Positions 10,517 to 20,067 of a stretch of DNA of 64,000 bases are shown here, one piece after another; positions within the stretch are counted from its first letter, which is position 1; each line of letters begins with the position of its first letter. The stretch is taken from positions 62,001 to 126,000 of the forward strand of contig CALSRJ010000003.1 of assembly GCA_943788725.1 (NCBI GenBank). The letters run 5' to 3'. The notes below the pieces were generated by a model. The model had not been told where the DNA came from. It made no database searches and worked only from the letters and a program-made list of their open reading frames with translations. The translations under genes were made by a program, and so were the position numbers. The DNA is from an uncultured Flavobacteriales bacterium. Lineage in GTDB: Bacteria; Bacteroidota; Bacteroidia; Flavobacteriales_G; Salibacteraceae.

Positions 10517-12820
10517 ATGAATTTGGTGATCGTTGAGTCTCCTGCGAAAGCAAAGACAATTGAAGGGTATTTAGGAAAGGATTTTGTCGTACGGTCCAGC
10601 TATGGGCACGTTCGGGATCTTCCGACGAAGGGGCTTTCGGTAGACCTTGAGAATAATTTTAAGCCCGATTATGTGGTAATGCCTGATAAGAAAAAGGTGA
10701 TTACCGAATTGAAAAAGCTGAGTAAAGACGCCGAAATGGTGTGGCTCGCAACGGATGAGGACCGTGAAGGAGAGGCTATTAGTTGGCATTTATTCGAGGC
10801 ACTCGGATTAAAAGAGGATAAAACCAAGCGCATTGTGTTTCATGAGATTACCAAGCCGGCGATCATGAGCGCAATCGAAAATCCGAGGCAGATCGACAAG
10901 AATTTGGTGGATGCCCAGCAGGCTCGTCGAGTTCTAGACAGGATTGTCGGATTTGAATTGAGTCCAGTTCTTTGGAAAAAAGTGAAGCCGTCTCTTTCGG
11001 CAGGGCGGGTTCAGTCTGTTACGGTTCGTTTGATCGTGCAACGGGAAAAAGAAATCGATGCCTTTACTTCCAAAGCATATTTTAAGGTCAAAGCTGTTTT
11101 TTCCTCCGATGGAAAGGTCTTTTCTGCGGATTTATCCAAGCGATTGGAGTCTGAAGCAGAGGTCAAGGATTTTCTGAAACGATGTGAGAATGCCTCATTT
11201 ATTGTGAACTCAGTGGATAAGAAGCCGGCAAAGAAATCTCCTGCGCCGCCGTTTACTACCTCCACCTTACAGCAAGAAGCGGCAAGGAAGCTTGGGAACT
11301 CCGTAGCGCAGACCATGCGTTTGGCCCAAAGCCTCTATGAAGCGGGTAAGATTACCTACATGCGAACGGATTCAGTCAACTTGAGTGCTACCGCTATTGA
11401 AGGCGCCAAGGTAGAAATCATGAGTCAGTACGGTGATGACTACATGAATCCGAGAAAATATTCTACCAAAACAGCAAACGCACAAGAAGCCCACGAGGCG
11501 ATTCGACCAACTTATTTCAATCGCCTCCAGGTGTCAGATGACAAGCGCGAGCAGCGATTGTATGAGTTGATTTGGAAACGCGCCATCGCCTCACAGATGA
11601 GCGACGCGAAGTTGTTGCGCACAACCATTCGCATTGGTGCCGAAGGATTGGAGGAGCAGTTTGAGGTGAAGGGAGAAATCATCACGTTCGATGGTTTTTT
11701 GAAAGTTTACTTGGAAGGTTCGGATGACGAGAATGAAGAGGAAAACAACGCCAACCTGCCCAATGTGAATGCAGGAGACAAGTTGGATCAAGAATCATTC
11801 GAAGCGACGCAACGCTTTACCCATCATCCTCCCCGCTATTCGGAAGCTAGTCTCGTAAAGAAATTAGAAGAATTGGGTATCGGCAGACCTTCTACCTATG
11901 CGCCTACCATCAGCACTGTTCAAAAGCGGGGCTACGTGGTGAAGGAAGACCGCGATGGCCATGAGCGCAGTTATACCGTCATAACCCAAAAGGGGGCGGA
12001 GGTCACTCAAGAAGAACGCAAGGAGAATACCGGTGCGGAGAGAAATAAGCTCTTTCCAACAGACATCGGAGTCGTTGTAAACGATTTTCTCGAAGAGAAT
12101 TTCCCCAACATTTTAGACTACCACTTCACGGCAAGCGTGGAGGAAGAGTTTGACCATATATCTCGAGGTGAACTTGAATGGGCAACGATGCTCTCTAAGT
12201 TTTACAAGCCCTTTCATACCACAGTTGAGAATACGTTAGAGCATTCCGAACGCGCAACAGGAGAACGAAAGTTGGGAGACGATCCAAAGACCGGAAAACC
12301 CGTAATCGCACGACTCGGTCGGTACGGGCCGATGGTTCAAATAGGCGTAGTAAGCGATGAAGAGAAACCACAGTTTGCAAAACTTCGAGATGGGCAAAGC
12401 ATTCAAACCATTGAATTGGCGGATGCCTTAGACTTGTTCAAACTGCCGAGAAGTTTAGGCGAGTATGAAGATAAAGAGGTGATTGCCTCAGCGGGTCGCT
12501 TCGGTCCGTTCGTGCGTTTTGATGGAGGTTTTTACAATCTTGGAGAATTGGATCCACTGGAAGTGACTTTGGAGCAGGCAATTGAAGTGATTGTAACGAA
12601 AAAGGAAGAAGCGCAAAAAGCGATCATCCACGAGTTTGACCATGATCCGATCATCAAAGTCTTGAAGGGGCGTTTTGGTCCCTATATGACCTTAGGCAAG
12701 GAAAACTATAAACTTCCAAAGACGGAAGATCCTGAGGCGCTCACCCTAGAGCGTTGCTTGGAAATCATTGAGAATTCTGAGCCGACCAATAAGGGTAAAA
12801 GAAAAAAAGGCAAGAAATAA
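10517..12820 (+). CDS. topA: DNA topoisomerase I
   Basis: 767 residues. The type IA enzyme relaxes negative supercoils. The Toprim domain starts with NLVIVESPAKAKTIE and has ATDEDREGEAISWH. The catalytic Tyr is in KITYMRTDSVNLS. The RPSTYAPTISTVQKRGYV segment is intact. The C-terminal repeats (LGRYGPMVQIG, GRFGPFVRFDGG, GRFGPYMTLGK) are of the short cysteine-free type usual in Bacteroidota. I chose the ATG at 10517 because GAGG lies six bases upstream; the ATG at 10511 abuts that site. It leads into the arginase-like gene after 9 bp. Confidence 0.96.
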   Translation: MNLVIVESPAKAKTIEGYLGKDFVVRSSYGHVRDLPTKGLSVDLENNFKPDYVVMPDKKKVITELKKLSKDAEMVWLATDEDREGEAISWHLFEALGLKEDKTKRIVFHEITKPAIMSAIENPRQIDKNLVDAQQARRVLDRIVGFELSPVLWKKVKPSLSAGRVQSVTVRLIVQREKEIDAFTSKAYFKVKAVFSSDGKVFSADLSKRLESEAEVKDFLKRCENASFIVNSVDKKPAKKSPAPPFTTSTLQQEAARKLGNSVAQTMRLAQSLYEAGKITYMRTDSVNLSATAIEGAKVEIMSQYGDDYMNPRKYSTKTANAQEAHEAIRPTYFNRLQVSDDKREQRLYELIWKRAIASQMSDAKLLRTTIRIGAEGLEEQFEVKGEIITFDGFLKVYLEGSDDENEEENNANLPNVNAGDKLDQESFEATQRFTHHPPRYSEASLVKKLEELGIGRPSTYAPTISTVQKRGYVVKEDRDGHERSYTVITQKGAEVTQEERKENTGAERNKLFPTDIGVVVNDFLEENFPNILDYHFTASVEEEFDHISRGELEWATMLSKFYKPFHTTVENTLEHSERATGERKLGDDPKTGKPVIARLGRYGPMVQIGVVSDEEKPQFAKLRDGQSIQTIELADALDLFKLPRSLGEYEDKEVIASAGRFGPFVRFDGGFYNLGELDPLEVTLEQAIEVIVTKKEEAQKAIIHEFDHDPIIKVLKGRFGPYMTLGKENYKLPKTEDPEALTLERCLEIIENSEPTNKGKRKKGKK

Positions 12821-12829
12821 CCGCTTCCA

Positions 12830-13966
12830 ATGGAACTCAGCCATTATTTCAAAGGAATTGAGATTGAGAGCGATCGAGAAGGTACGTTAATCGATTGCAT
12901 CACACCTTATTCAGATGCGGTAGATTGTCGCGAGTTTGACCTCGCTATTTTATTCGTTCCCGAAAATCGATGGATGAGTAACGAGCGTGCTGATCACACC
13001 TATCAGATCGCAGCCGTACTCAACGAGTTTGCCTCACTTTTTGTGCATGATTACGAGCCCAAGATCCTGTATTTTGGAGAATTCATTCTAGGCAATGAAA
13101 TTGCCGATACGGAAGCCGGTCTATCCGAAGTGATTGGTCAACTCGTCCAATCCAAGGTGATTCCAATCATCCTCGGTGGAGGACGGAATTTGACCTATTC
13201 GGTGTACAAGGCCTTTGAGGCGCAGGAACAGATTGTCAACATCACTTCGGTAGACAACTATTTGAACTTGGACGAGAGTACCGTGCAGAACTACATCGGA
13301 AGAATCATCAAGGAGCAACCCAACTATTTGTTCAACTACTCCAACATTGGGTACCAGACTTATTTTGTTTCACCAAGGGAGCTTGAATTGGCCGATGAAC
13401 TTTATTTTGACGCCTATCGCTTGGGCTTAGTAAGAGGCGAAGTGTATAGTGTTGAACCTGTGCTTCGCAGCGCAGAAGTGACCTCCTTTTCAATGGACGC
13501 TATCAAGTCGAGCGATTTCGGAGCAAACTGCGAACCTCAACCAAACGGTATCTACGCTGAAGAAGCCTGTCAGATGTTTCGATACATCGGTCTGGCAGAG
13601 AAGACCAAGGTGGTCCTCCTCACTGAATTGACGGGAGAAGGGGCAACACGAAGAGATGATTTATTGCTTGCTGAAATGCTCTGGTGTATTGTGGATGGAT
13701 TCTACGGACGTCGCTCGGAGATTCCGGGTGCGAAGAAAGAAGGCTTCCTCAAGTACCGCGTTCCGTTGCGCAACGACGAGTTTCAATTGATCTTCTATAA
13801 AAGTGCGGCTACAGATCGCTGGTGGATGGAGGTTCCTGTACCCCCTCAATACGCCAATAAGTATCGGAAACACCATTTGGTTCCTTGTGCTTACGAAGAT
13901 TACTTGATAGCTACTAGGGATGATCTGCCAGAAAGGTGGTGGAAGGCCTATAAAAAGATGCTCTGA
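12830..13966 (+). CDS. Arginase/formiminoglutamase-fold protein with degenerate metal site
   Basis: 378 residues. The fold pattern of the ureohydrolase family is visible: IPIILGGGRNLTYSVYKAF where enzymes have GGDHS, VNITSVDNYLNL where they have DAHxD, and SFSMDAIKSSDFG where they have SFDxDxxDP. Most of the Mn-binding Asp and His residues are therefore replaced, and hydrolase activity is doubtful. It follows topA by 9 bp and precedes porP and gldK. To my knowledge this gene order also occurs in gliding flavobacteria, which suggests a link with the T9SS, but that is inference. No signal peptide, so cytoplasmic. Confidence 0.8.
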   Translation: MELSHYFKGIEIESDREGTLIDCITPYSDAVDCREFDLAILFVPENRWMSNERADHTYQIAAVLNEFASLFVHDYEPKILYFGEFILGNEIADTEAGLSEVIGQLVQSKVIPIILGGGRNLTYSVYKAFEAQEQIVNITSVDNYLNLDESTVQNYIGRIIKEQPNYLFNYSNIGYQTYFVSPRELELADELYFDAYRLGLVRGEVYSVEPVLRSAEVTSFSMDAIKSSDFGANCEPQPNGIYAEEACQMFRYIGLAEKTKVVLLTELTGEGATRRDDLLLAEMLWCIVDGFYGRRSEIPGAKKEGFLKYRVPLRNDEFQLIFYKSAATDRWWMEVPVPPQYANKYRKHHLVPCAYEDYLIATRDDLPERWWKAYKKML

Positions 13967-14030
13967 AAAGGCTTTCATCGGGGAAGTGAACCGATTGATG
14001 TTGAAAAACTGCACCGTTCGTGGAAAAATC

Positions 14031-14060
14031 TTGACTCCATTTGAATTTTAAGTAATTTAG
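14031..14060 (+). promoter_or_regulatory. Candidate promoter of porP-gldKLMN
   Basis: TTG at 14031-14033, a 19-base spacer, then TAATTTAG at 14053-14060, one base off the Bacteroidota -7 consensus TAnnTTTG. It lies 34 bp before the porP start. Confidence 0.4.
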
Positions 14061-14094
14061 CGACTCTCAAAAATCTAGACCTCTAGTACGTCCT

Positions 14095-15111
14095 ATGAAT
14101 TTTAAGACTGGAATACTTTTCGCGGCTATAGCGGTTTTCACAACAACGGCAACCCAAGCACAGCAGGATCCTCAGTTCAGTATGAACATGAATAATAAGC
14201 TGTTCTTCAATCCGGCCTACGCGGGAATGAATGACGGGATTTGTGTTTATACCTTAGGTCGACAGCAGTGGGTTGGCTTTGAAGGGCGTCCTGAATCCTA
14301 TTTATTAGGTGGTCATGGAACATTTACCATTCCAGGTATTAACCTGAGAAGCGGTGGTGGATTGGTGGTCTTAGGTGATGCCCTGGGGCAGATGCACTTT
14401 ACCACGGTGAAAGGAATGTACAGTGCGCATATTCCGCTGAATATTATTGGAAGTGATCCTGGGCACTTGGGTGTTGGTCTCTCTGTTGGCGCCATTCAAT
14501 TTGGAATCGGAAACAACTGGAGATCCGTAAGCCCTTCTTACAGCGATCCTCTCATTCCTGATGGCGGCTATCAAGCAACCTCCTTCGATATGGATTTTGG
14601 GCTCTGGTATCAGACCAGCAAATTGTATGTTGGTGCATCTATGTCTCACCTCAACCAAGCGTCTTTTTCTGATACGGGAAGATTAACTGGGTTCGATGAC
14701 AATCCAGATGTGGTGAATTGGAATACAAGTTTTAAAATGAAGTCACACATGTTTGTGACGGCTGGGTATGATTTTCCGCTTCCGAACCCATTGTTTGTTT
14801 TGAAGCCCTCGATCTTTGTAAAGTCTGACCTAGTCACCGCGCAGATTGACCTCAATGCAATCGTTGAATACAATAATTTTATCTGGGGAGGGTTAACGTA
14901 TAGGTACATCGATGCTGTCGCAGTAATGGCAGGCGTCAATTGGGCTCCAGGTTATGTCCCTGGAACTGTGCGCGCCGGTTATGCGTATGATGTTACTACT
15001 AACAGGCTTGCGAGCGGAAGCAGTGGATCTCATGAGATCTTTCTTCAATACTGTTTGCAGCTGAAACAGAAATCCCCAGTTTCTAGACATAAGAGCGTCA
15101 GGTTCTTATAG
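14095..15111 (+). CDS. PorP/SprF-family type IX secretion outer-membrane protein
   Basis: 338 residues. A signal peptide ends near ATQAQQDPQFSMNMNN. The family hallmark QDPQFS..M.N.LFFNPAYAGM follows, then alternating beta-strands of an outer-membrane barrel of about 14 strands. PorP/SprF proteins work with PorK/PorN rings or help secrete and anchor SprB-type adhesins. Here it is the first gene before gldK and probably shares a transcript with it. Several PorP/SprF paralogues normally occur per genome, so the specific partner cannot be named. Confidence 0.9.
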   Translation: MNFKTGILFAAIAVFTTTATQAQQDPQFSMNMNNKLFFNPAYAGMNDGICVYTLGRQQWVGFEGRPESYLLGGHGTFTIPGINLRSGGGLVVLGDALGQMHFTTVKGMYSAHIPLNIIGSDPGHLGVGLSVGAIQFGIGNNWRSVSPSYSDPLIPDGGYQATSFDMDFGLWYQTSKLYVGASMSHLNQASFSDTGRLTGFDDNPDVVNWNTSFKMKSHMFVTAGYDFPLPNPLFVLKPSIFVKSDLVTAQIDLNAIVEYNNFIWGGLTYRYIDAVAVMAGVNWAPGYVPGTVRAGYAYDVTTNRLASGSSGSHEIFLQYCLQLKQKSPVSRHKSVRFL

Positions 15112-15119
15112 GATTCGCT

Positions 15120-15127
15120 TACTTTTG
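15120..15127 (+). promoter_or_regulatory. Exact Bacteroidota -7 box before gldK
   Basis: TACTTTTG matches TAnnTTTG exactly, about 55 bp before the gldK ATG. No good TTG -33 element is seen, so a separate gldK promoter is only a possibility. Confidence 0.3.
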
Positions 15128-15181
15128 TAACTTTTGAGATCAACCCTCAAGAAAGATCTAAACCAAAAAAAAGGAGATAAT

Positions 15182-16507
15182 ATGAAAAGATTGCTCAAAT
15201 ACTCAGTGGCGGCTGCACTCGTGTTGCCTTTCCTTCTGAGCAGTTGCGGAAACTCCGGAAATGGTCAGTTGATTGGTGTTCAGAACAGGATTGCCTGGTA
15301 TCAACCCGATCCATATGGTATGCTCTACCTTCCAATGGGCTCTTATAATATGGGACCCAGCGACCAGGACGTGCCTTATGCAACCACAGCTAAGTCAAAA
15401 ACCGTTTCGGTGCAAGCATTCTACATGGATGAGACCGAGGTTACCAATAATGAATACCGTCAGTTTGTTTACTGGGTACGCGATAGTATCGCGCGCCGCA
15501 TCCTTGGTGAGGAAGTAGATGAGGAGGAATACCTCATTACGGTAAACTATTATGATGAGGACATAGATCCTCCCCATATCAACTGGAATTCTCGCATTGA
15601 GTGGGAAGATCCTGATCAACGTGAAGCGTTGGAAGTAATGTACTATCCAGAATTTGAGCGCTTCAGAGGTCGAAGAGAAATCGATGCCAGAAAACTCGAT
15701 TTTGAGTACTTCTGGATTGACTATCGTGATGCGGCTAGAAAAGGCGGTCCCGGTGCTCCTCTGCGCCAGCGAGGTATGACCGACCGATCTATTTTCATCA
15801 AGCGTGATGTGATCAATGTTTATCCGGATACATTGTGCTGGGTACATGATTTCACCTACGCCTTCAATGAGCCGATGACCAAGATGTACTTCAGCCATCC
15901 TGCGTATGATGATTACCCTGTTGTGGGAGTTACGTGGAAGCAGGCGAGAGCTTTTGGTATTTGGAGGACAGAATTGCTCAATCACTACTTGAGAGAGATT
16001 GGTGGTGGTCGTATTCAAGATTTCCGACTTCCTACGGAATCAGAATGGGAATACGCTGCTCGAGGTGGACTGGACTTGGCTCCTTATCCATGGGGCGGTC
16101 CATACATTAGGAATACACGCGGTTGTTTCCTTGCCAACTTTAAGCCGATGCGTGGTAACTATGTGGATGATGGTGGATTCCATACCGTACCTGTAAATTC
16201 TTATTCTCCTAACGATTACGGATTGTACTGCATGTCAGGAAACGTATCGGAATGGACTAGCAATGCATTTGATGAGTCTTCTTTCGACTTCGCCCATGAT
16301 CTGAACATGGACTACGTCTACGAAGCAAAGGATGATGATCCTCCTGTTCTGAAGCGAAAAGTTATTCGCGGAGGTAGCTGGAAGGACATAGGATATTATC
16401 TTCAAACAGGTACGCGTACTTACGAGTATCAGGACACCGCTAAGAGTTACATCGGTTTTAGAAACGTAATGACTTTCCTTGGCCGCGCCAAGGGTGATGA
16501 TATTTGA
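15182..16507 (+). CDS. gldK: T9SS ring lipoprotein GldK (PorK)
   Basis: 441 residues. The ATG at 15182 has AAGGAG about seven bases upstream; the frame opens earlier but without a signal. A lipoprotein signal ends in LLSSC (Cys20). The body is a formylglycine-generating-enzyme-like (sulfatase-modifying) fold: YNMGPSDQD, FYMDETEVTNNEYRQF, RLPTESEWEYAARGG, CMSGNVSEWT and VIRGGSWKD. GldK and GldN form the periplasmic ring under the outer membrane in the type IX system. The gene order gldK-L-M-N is intact. Confidence 0.95.
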   Translation: MKRLLKYSVAAALVLPFLLSSCGNSGNGQLIGVQNRIAWYQPDPYGMLYLPMGSYNMGPSDQDVPYATTAKSKTVSVQAFYMDETEVTNNEYRQFVYWVRDSIARRILGEEVDEEEYLITVNYYDEDIDPPHINWNSRIEWEDPDQREALEVMYYPEFERFRGRREIDARKLDFEYFWIDYRDAARKGGPGAPLRQRGMTDRSIFIKRDVINVYPDTLCWVHDFTYAFNEPMTKMYFSHPAYDDYPVVGVTWKQARAFGIWRTELLNHYLREIGGGRIQDFRLPTESEWEYAARGGLDLAPYPWGGPYIRNTRGCFLANFKPMRGNYVDDGGFHTVPVNSYSPNDYGLYCMSGNVSEWTSNAFDESSFDFAHDLNMDYVYEAKDDDPPVLKRKVIRGGSWKDIGYYLQTGTRTYEYQDTAKSYIGFRNVMTFLGRAKGDDI

Positions 16508-16568
16508 TGATTTTCAACGCCTTTTTTAACTATCACTATATACACAACAACCCAAATCGTTATTAATT

Positions 16569-17417
16569 ATGTCTCAAGAAGTTAAAGGATTCAGGCCAGG
16601 AAGCGCCAGCTGGAAAAAGTTTATGGCTAAGCTTTATGGAATTGGTGCCGCAGTGGTAATTGTCGGTGCCTTGTTTAAAATTATGCACTGGCCATTTTCT
16701 GGACCTCTATTGGTAGTGGGTCTTAGTACAGAGGCGGTGATTTTCTTCTTCTCTGCGTTTGAACCACTTCACGACGAGCCAAAGTGGGAATTGGTTTATC
16801 CAGAACTTGCTGATCACGGTAGTGATGATGATGAGCATGATGAAATTGCTGAGACTTCATCTGATGACGGCAAAGAAGAGCTTCCAATTACGGAGCAACT
16901 CGACAACATGCTTGAAGAGGCGAAAATTGGTCCAGAGCTTATTGAGAGCCTAGGATCAGGACTTCGCTCACTTTCTGACAATGCAGGCAAATTGAGCAAT
17001 ATATCTGATGCTTCAGTCGCTACCAACCAATACGTGGACAGTGTGCGAAATGCAGCTACAAGCGTTGATCAGTTGACTCAGAATTATTCTAAGGCATCTG
17101 AAAGTCTTGCGAGCATCAGCATGACATCTGATGATGGAAATAGTTATGCAGACAGCTTGCGAAGTGTTTCTGCAAAGCTTCAAGAATTGAATCAAGTATA
17201 TGACCTTCAGTTACAAGGTAGTAAGGAGCAAATGGAGACAAACAAGCAGTTTTATGCTGGCATCTCTGAACTGATGGGTAACCTTCAAGCTTCAGTCGAA
17301 GACACCAAGAGCTACAAAGAAAACATTGCTGAGCTTTCAAGCAACTTGTCGGCCCTCAACCGAGTGTATGGCAATATGCTAGCTGCAATGAACATGGGTG
17401 GCGGTAATAACGGTTGA
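16569..17417 (+). CDS. gldL: T9SS motor stator protein GldL (PorL)
   Basis: 282 residues. Two inner-membrane helices lie at about residues 20-40 and 46-63 (KLYGIGAAVVIVGALFKIMH, SGPLLVVGLSTEAVIFFF). Glu55 in helix 2 corresponds to the conserved membrane glutamate thought to couple proton flow. A long cytoplasmic region follows, with acidic and coiled-coil stretches. GldL pentamers surround GldM dimers and form the proton-driven motor of secretion and gliding. Downstream gldM starts 34 bp later. Confidence 0.95.
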   Translation: MSQEVKGFRPGSASWKKFMAKLYGIGAAVVIVGALFKIMHWPFSGPLLVVGLSTEAVIFFFSAFEPLHDEPKWELVYPELADHGSDDDEHDEIAETSSDDGKEELPITEQLDNMLEEAKIGPELIESLGSGLRSLSDNAGKLSNISDASVATNQYVDSVRNAATSVDQLTQNYSKASESLASISMTSDDGNSYADSLRSVSAKLQELNQVYDLQLQGSKEQMETNKQFYAGISELMGNLQASVEDTKSYKENIAELSSNLSALNRVYGNMLAAMNMGGGNNG

Positions 17418-17451
17418 TAGTTTCATATAACTCCAGAAAAGATTAGAATAA

Positions 17452-19095
17452 ATGGCAGGAGGTAAAGAAACCCCGAGGCAGAAGATGATTGGTATGATGT
17501 ACCTGGTACTCACCGCACTTCTCGCTATGAACGTATCCAAAGACATCCTTGATGCATTCGTAATCATCAACGAAGGTCTTGAAGTGACCAATGCGAACTT
17601 CATGGCCAAGAATGAGTTTACTTACAGTCAGTTCGAGAAAGCTAAGGCGAATGATCCAGCGAAAGTTGCTGAGTTCTACAACAAGGCTATGCGAGCAAAA
17701 GGATTGACCGAGGAAGTATACTTACACATTGAAGAGCTAAAAAAGTATTTGATCGCAACAACCAGTGGAAAGAGTTCCATTGAAGAAGTTGAAGCTGATT
17801 CGCTTTTCAAGCTGAAGAATGTGGATTCGAAGGACAACTACGATATCCCTACGCTGCATTTGATTGGGGGTGACCCGGCAAAGCCAAGAGACGGCGAGTG
17901 GTCTGCTACTGAGTTGAAGACGAAGATTGATAATTTCAAGCAGGAACTGTTGTATTTGTTCGAAGATGAGACAGAGCGCAATGCGCTTTCTTTAGGACTT
18001 AATACGGATGGTGAGTTTAAGGATGCTAGTGGTGTCAAGGAGACTTGGATTTCTGCGAACTTCTATCACCTACCCTTAGCGGCTGTTGTAACCAACTTGT
18101 CTAAGATTCAGGCGGATATTAGAAACGCAGAGGCAGATATCATTAAAGCACTTTATCGCAATATCAGCGCGGATGACTTTAAGTTTGACACGCTTGCGGC
18201 CAAGGTGATCCCTCGTTCTACTTATGTAATTCAAGGCGATAGCTTCATCGCGGACGTAATTGTTGCTGCATTCAGTACAACTCAGCCACCGCGTATGCGA
18301 TTGGCCACTGAATTTAATGACAGCAACGATATGCCTATCTATGAGGATTTTGACCAGCTTGATAGCACCAATATTTCTATGGTTGGAGGAGCTGCTCGTT
18401 ATGCACTCCAGGCTAATACTACTGGCCTGCAGGAGTGGGGTGGTGTAATCCAGATCAAAGGTCCTGATGGATCGTATCGATCTTTCCAGATTCCAAAGCA
18501 AACGTATACTGTAGCAAAACCTGCATTGGTAGTTTCGCCTACCAAGATGAACGTATTCTACAGGGGATTAGATAATCCTGTTGAGGTTTCTGTTCCAGGT
18601 GTGCCAACTGAGAAGCTAGAGATTAGTATTTCTAATGCGAGTAAGTCAGGAAGTAACGGAGTATTCATGGTTAAACCAGGAAACGGGCAAACATGTGATA
18701 TTTCTGTAAGCGCCGAGTTGAATGGCAAGAAACAAAACTTTGGTAAGAAGGAGTTCCGCGTAAAGAACGTACCGGATCCAAAGCCATTTTTTGGTGGAAA
18801 GACTGGTTCTGATGCGATTCCAAAGCGCGACCTTTTGGCAGCAGGTGGTATCATCGCTGAAATGGAGAATTTTGAATTTGACTTGCGTTTCACCGTAGTC
18901 AGCTACGTTGTATCCGCTACCATTCGAGGTAATGTTGTAGAAGCCAATTGTGGTGGACCAGCTTTATCATCTGATGCAAAGAAAATTCGTCAAGAATTGA
19001 AATCTGGTCAGAAAATCTATTTTGAGAAGATCAAGGTGAAAGGTCCTGATGGGTCGGTACGAGACCTAGGTACACTTTCATTGAAGGTCATCTAA
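17452..19095 (+). CDS. gldM: T9SS motor shaft protein GldM (PorM)
   Basis: 547 residues. The start MAGGKETPRQKMIGMMYLVL holds the conserved Arg9 and a single inner-membrane helix (about residues 13-30). A large periplasmic part follows, folded in four beta-rich domains in known structures. The C-terminal segment ends with GPDGSVRDLGTLSLKV. GldM spans the periplasm from GldL to the GldK/N ring and passes on motor torque. All visible segments are intact and of normal length. Confidence 0.95.
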   Translation: MAGGKETPRQKMIGMMYLVLTALLAMNVSKDILDAFVIINEGLEVTNANFMAKNEFTYSQFEKAKANDPAKVAEFYNKAMRAKGLTEEVYLHIEELKKYLIATTSGKSSIEEVEADSLFKLKNVDSKDNYDIPTLHLIGGDPAKPRDGEWSATELKTKIDNFKQELLYLFEDETERNALSLGLNTDGEFKDASGVKETWISANFYHLPLAAVVTNLSKIQADIRNAEADIIKALYRNISADDFKFDTLAAKVIPRSTYVIQGDSFIADVIVAAFSTTQPPRMRLATEFNDSNDMPIYEDFDQLDSTNISMVGGAARYALQANTTGLQEWGGVIQIKGPDGSYRSFQIPKQTYTVAKPALVVSPTKMNVFYRGLDNPVEVSVPGVPTEKLEISISNASKSGSNGVFMVKPGNGQTCDISVSAELNGKKQNFGKKEFRVKNVPDPKPFFGGKTGSDAIPKRDLLAAGGIIAEMENFEFDLRFTVVSYVVSATIRGNVVEANCGGPALSSDAKKIRQELKSGQKIYFEKIKVKGPDGSVRDLGTLSLKVI

Positions 19096-19117
19096 TACTG
19101 AATTTAATTCATTTGTC

Positions 19118-19972
19118 ATGAAACGATTGATCGTATCCTTACTGACAGTAGCAAGCTTAGCAGCCATTCCTGCTGAAAGTGTTGCTCAGGATGTCCTGGA
19201 TGGTATTTACCGCCCAGAGCACACCCTGGAACGTCGTGTGATTCCTTACGCTCCCCTTCGAGAAGCCGATGTTATGTGGCTTCAAAGAGTTTGGAGAAGG
19301 GTTGACCTTCGGGAAAAGATCAATCATCCTATGTATTATCCGGAGAAAGCAGCACAAGGTCGAAAGTCACTTTTTGATGTCATCAAAGATGCCATCATGA
19401 ATGATGGAACCCTCACTGCGTATTATCCTGGAGCATTGGGAGACAATGATATGTTCACCGAGCGAATGACCACCGACGAAGTGCGTGACCTACTCTTTAA
19501 GAAGGATACGGTTTTCACGCAAGATCTCAACACAGGAGAGATGGTGCAGAAAGTGGTTCCGATCGAGGTGAAATCAAATGAGGTGAAGTGGTATGAAATC
19601 AAAGAAGAATGGTTTTTTGACCGTCAGCGATCTGTAATGGACGTTCGTATCATAGGTATCTGTCCTATGAAGGCGAAAATCGATGGGCTTACCGGTGAGT
19701 ACCGTGGTCTGCAGCGCTTGTTCTGGATTTACTATCCTGAAGCACGTTATGTCTTCGTCAAATCTGAGGTGTTTAACCGAGGCAATGATGTAGAGCGAAG
19801 AACGTATGAGGATGTATTCTGGAAGCGTCAATTTGGTAGCTATATCGTGAAATCAAGTAATGTGTACGATCGTCAGATCGTTGAATACAAGACGGGATTG
19901 GAAGCGTTGTTAGAATCTGAAAAAATCAAAGGTCAGATTACCAATATGGAACATGACTTGTGGAGCTATTAA
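19118..19972 (+). CDS. gldN: T9SS ring protein GldN (PorN)
   Basis: 284 residues with a signal peptide ending near ESVAQ. Family marks are VMWLQRVWRRVDLREKINHP, a MYYPE segment, ALGDNDMF, EEWFFDRQRSVMDVRIIGIC, RLFWIYYPEAR and VSNVYDRQ-type SSNVYDRQIVEY near the end. GldN binds GldK to form the periplasmic ring and contacts GldM. A terminator follows and a second GldN-like gene lies behind it. Confidence 0.95.
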   Translation: MKRLIVSLLTVASLAAIPAESVAQDVLDGIYRPEHTLERRVIPYAPLREADVMWLQRVWRRVDLREKINHPMYYPEKAAQGRKSLFDVIKDAIMNDGTLTAYYPGALGDNDMFTERMTTDEVRDLLFKKDTVFTQDLNTGEMVQKVVPIEVKSNEVKWYEIKEEWFFDRQRSVMDVRIIGICPMKAKIDGLTGEYRGLQRLFWIYYPEARYVFVKSEVFNRGNDVERRTYEDVFWKRQFGSYIVKSSNVYDRQIVEYKTGLEALLESEKIKGQITNMEHDLWSY

Positions 19973-20000
19973 GCTTCTGTTTATAGAGAGTTAAAAGATG

Positions 20001-20028
20001 AAAGGGAGGCATGAGCCTCCCTTTTTTT
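20001..20028 (+). terminator. Intrinsic terminator after gldN
   Basis: Stem GGGAGGC (20004-20010) and GCCTCCC (20015-20021) with loop ATGA, extended by A-T pairs and followed by a T-run. It separates gldN from gldO, so the paralogue is either read through or has its own promoter. Confidence 0.85.
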
Positions 20029-20067
20029 GTGCCAATACTAGTTCTTCCCGACGCACGTTCATGGTTT

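Noticed and set aside
15134-15181. Extended N-terminus of GldK
   Set aside because: It would hide the lipoprotein signal; the ATG at 15182 has a good ribosome-binding site.
15395-16018. 207-codon minus-strand frame inside gldK
   Set aside because: Lies wholly opposite gldK, with no separate start signal or domain.
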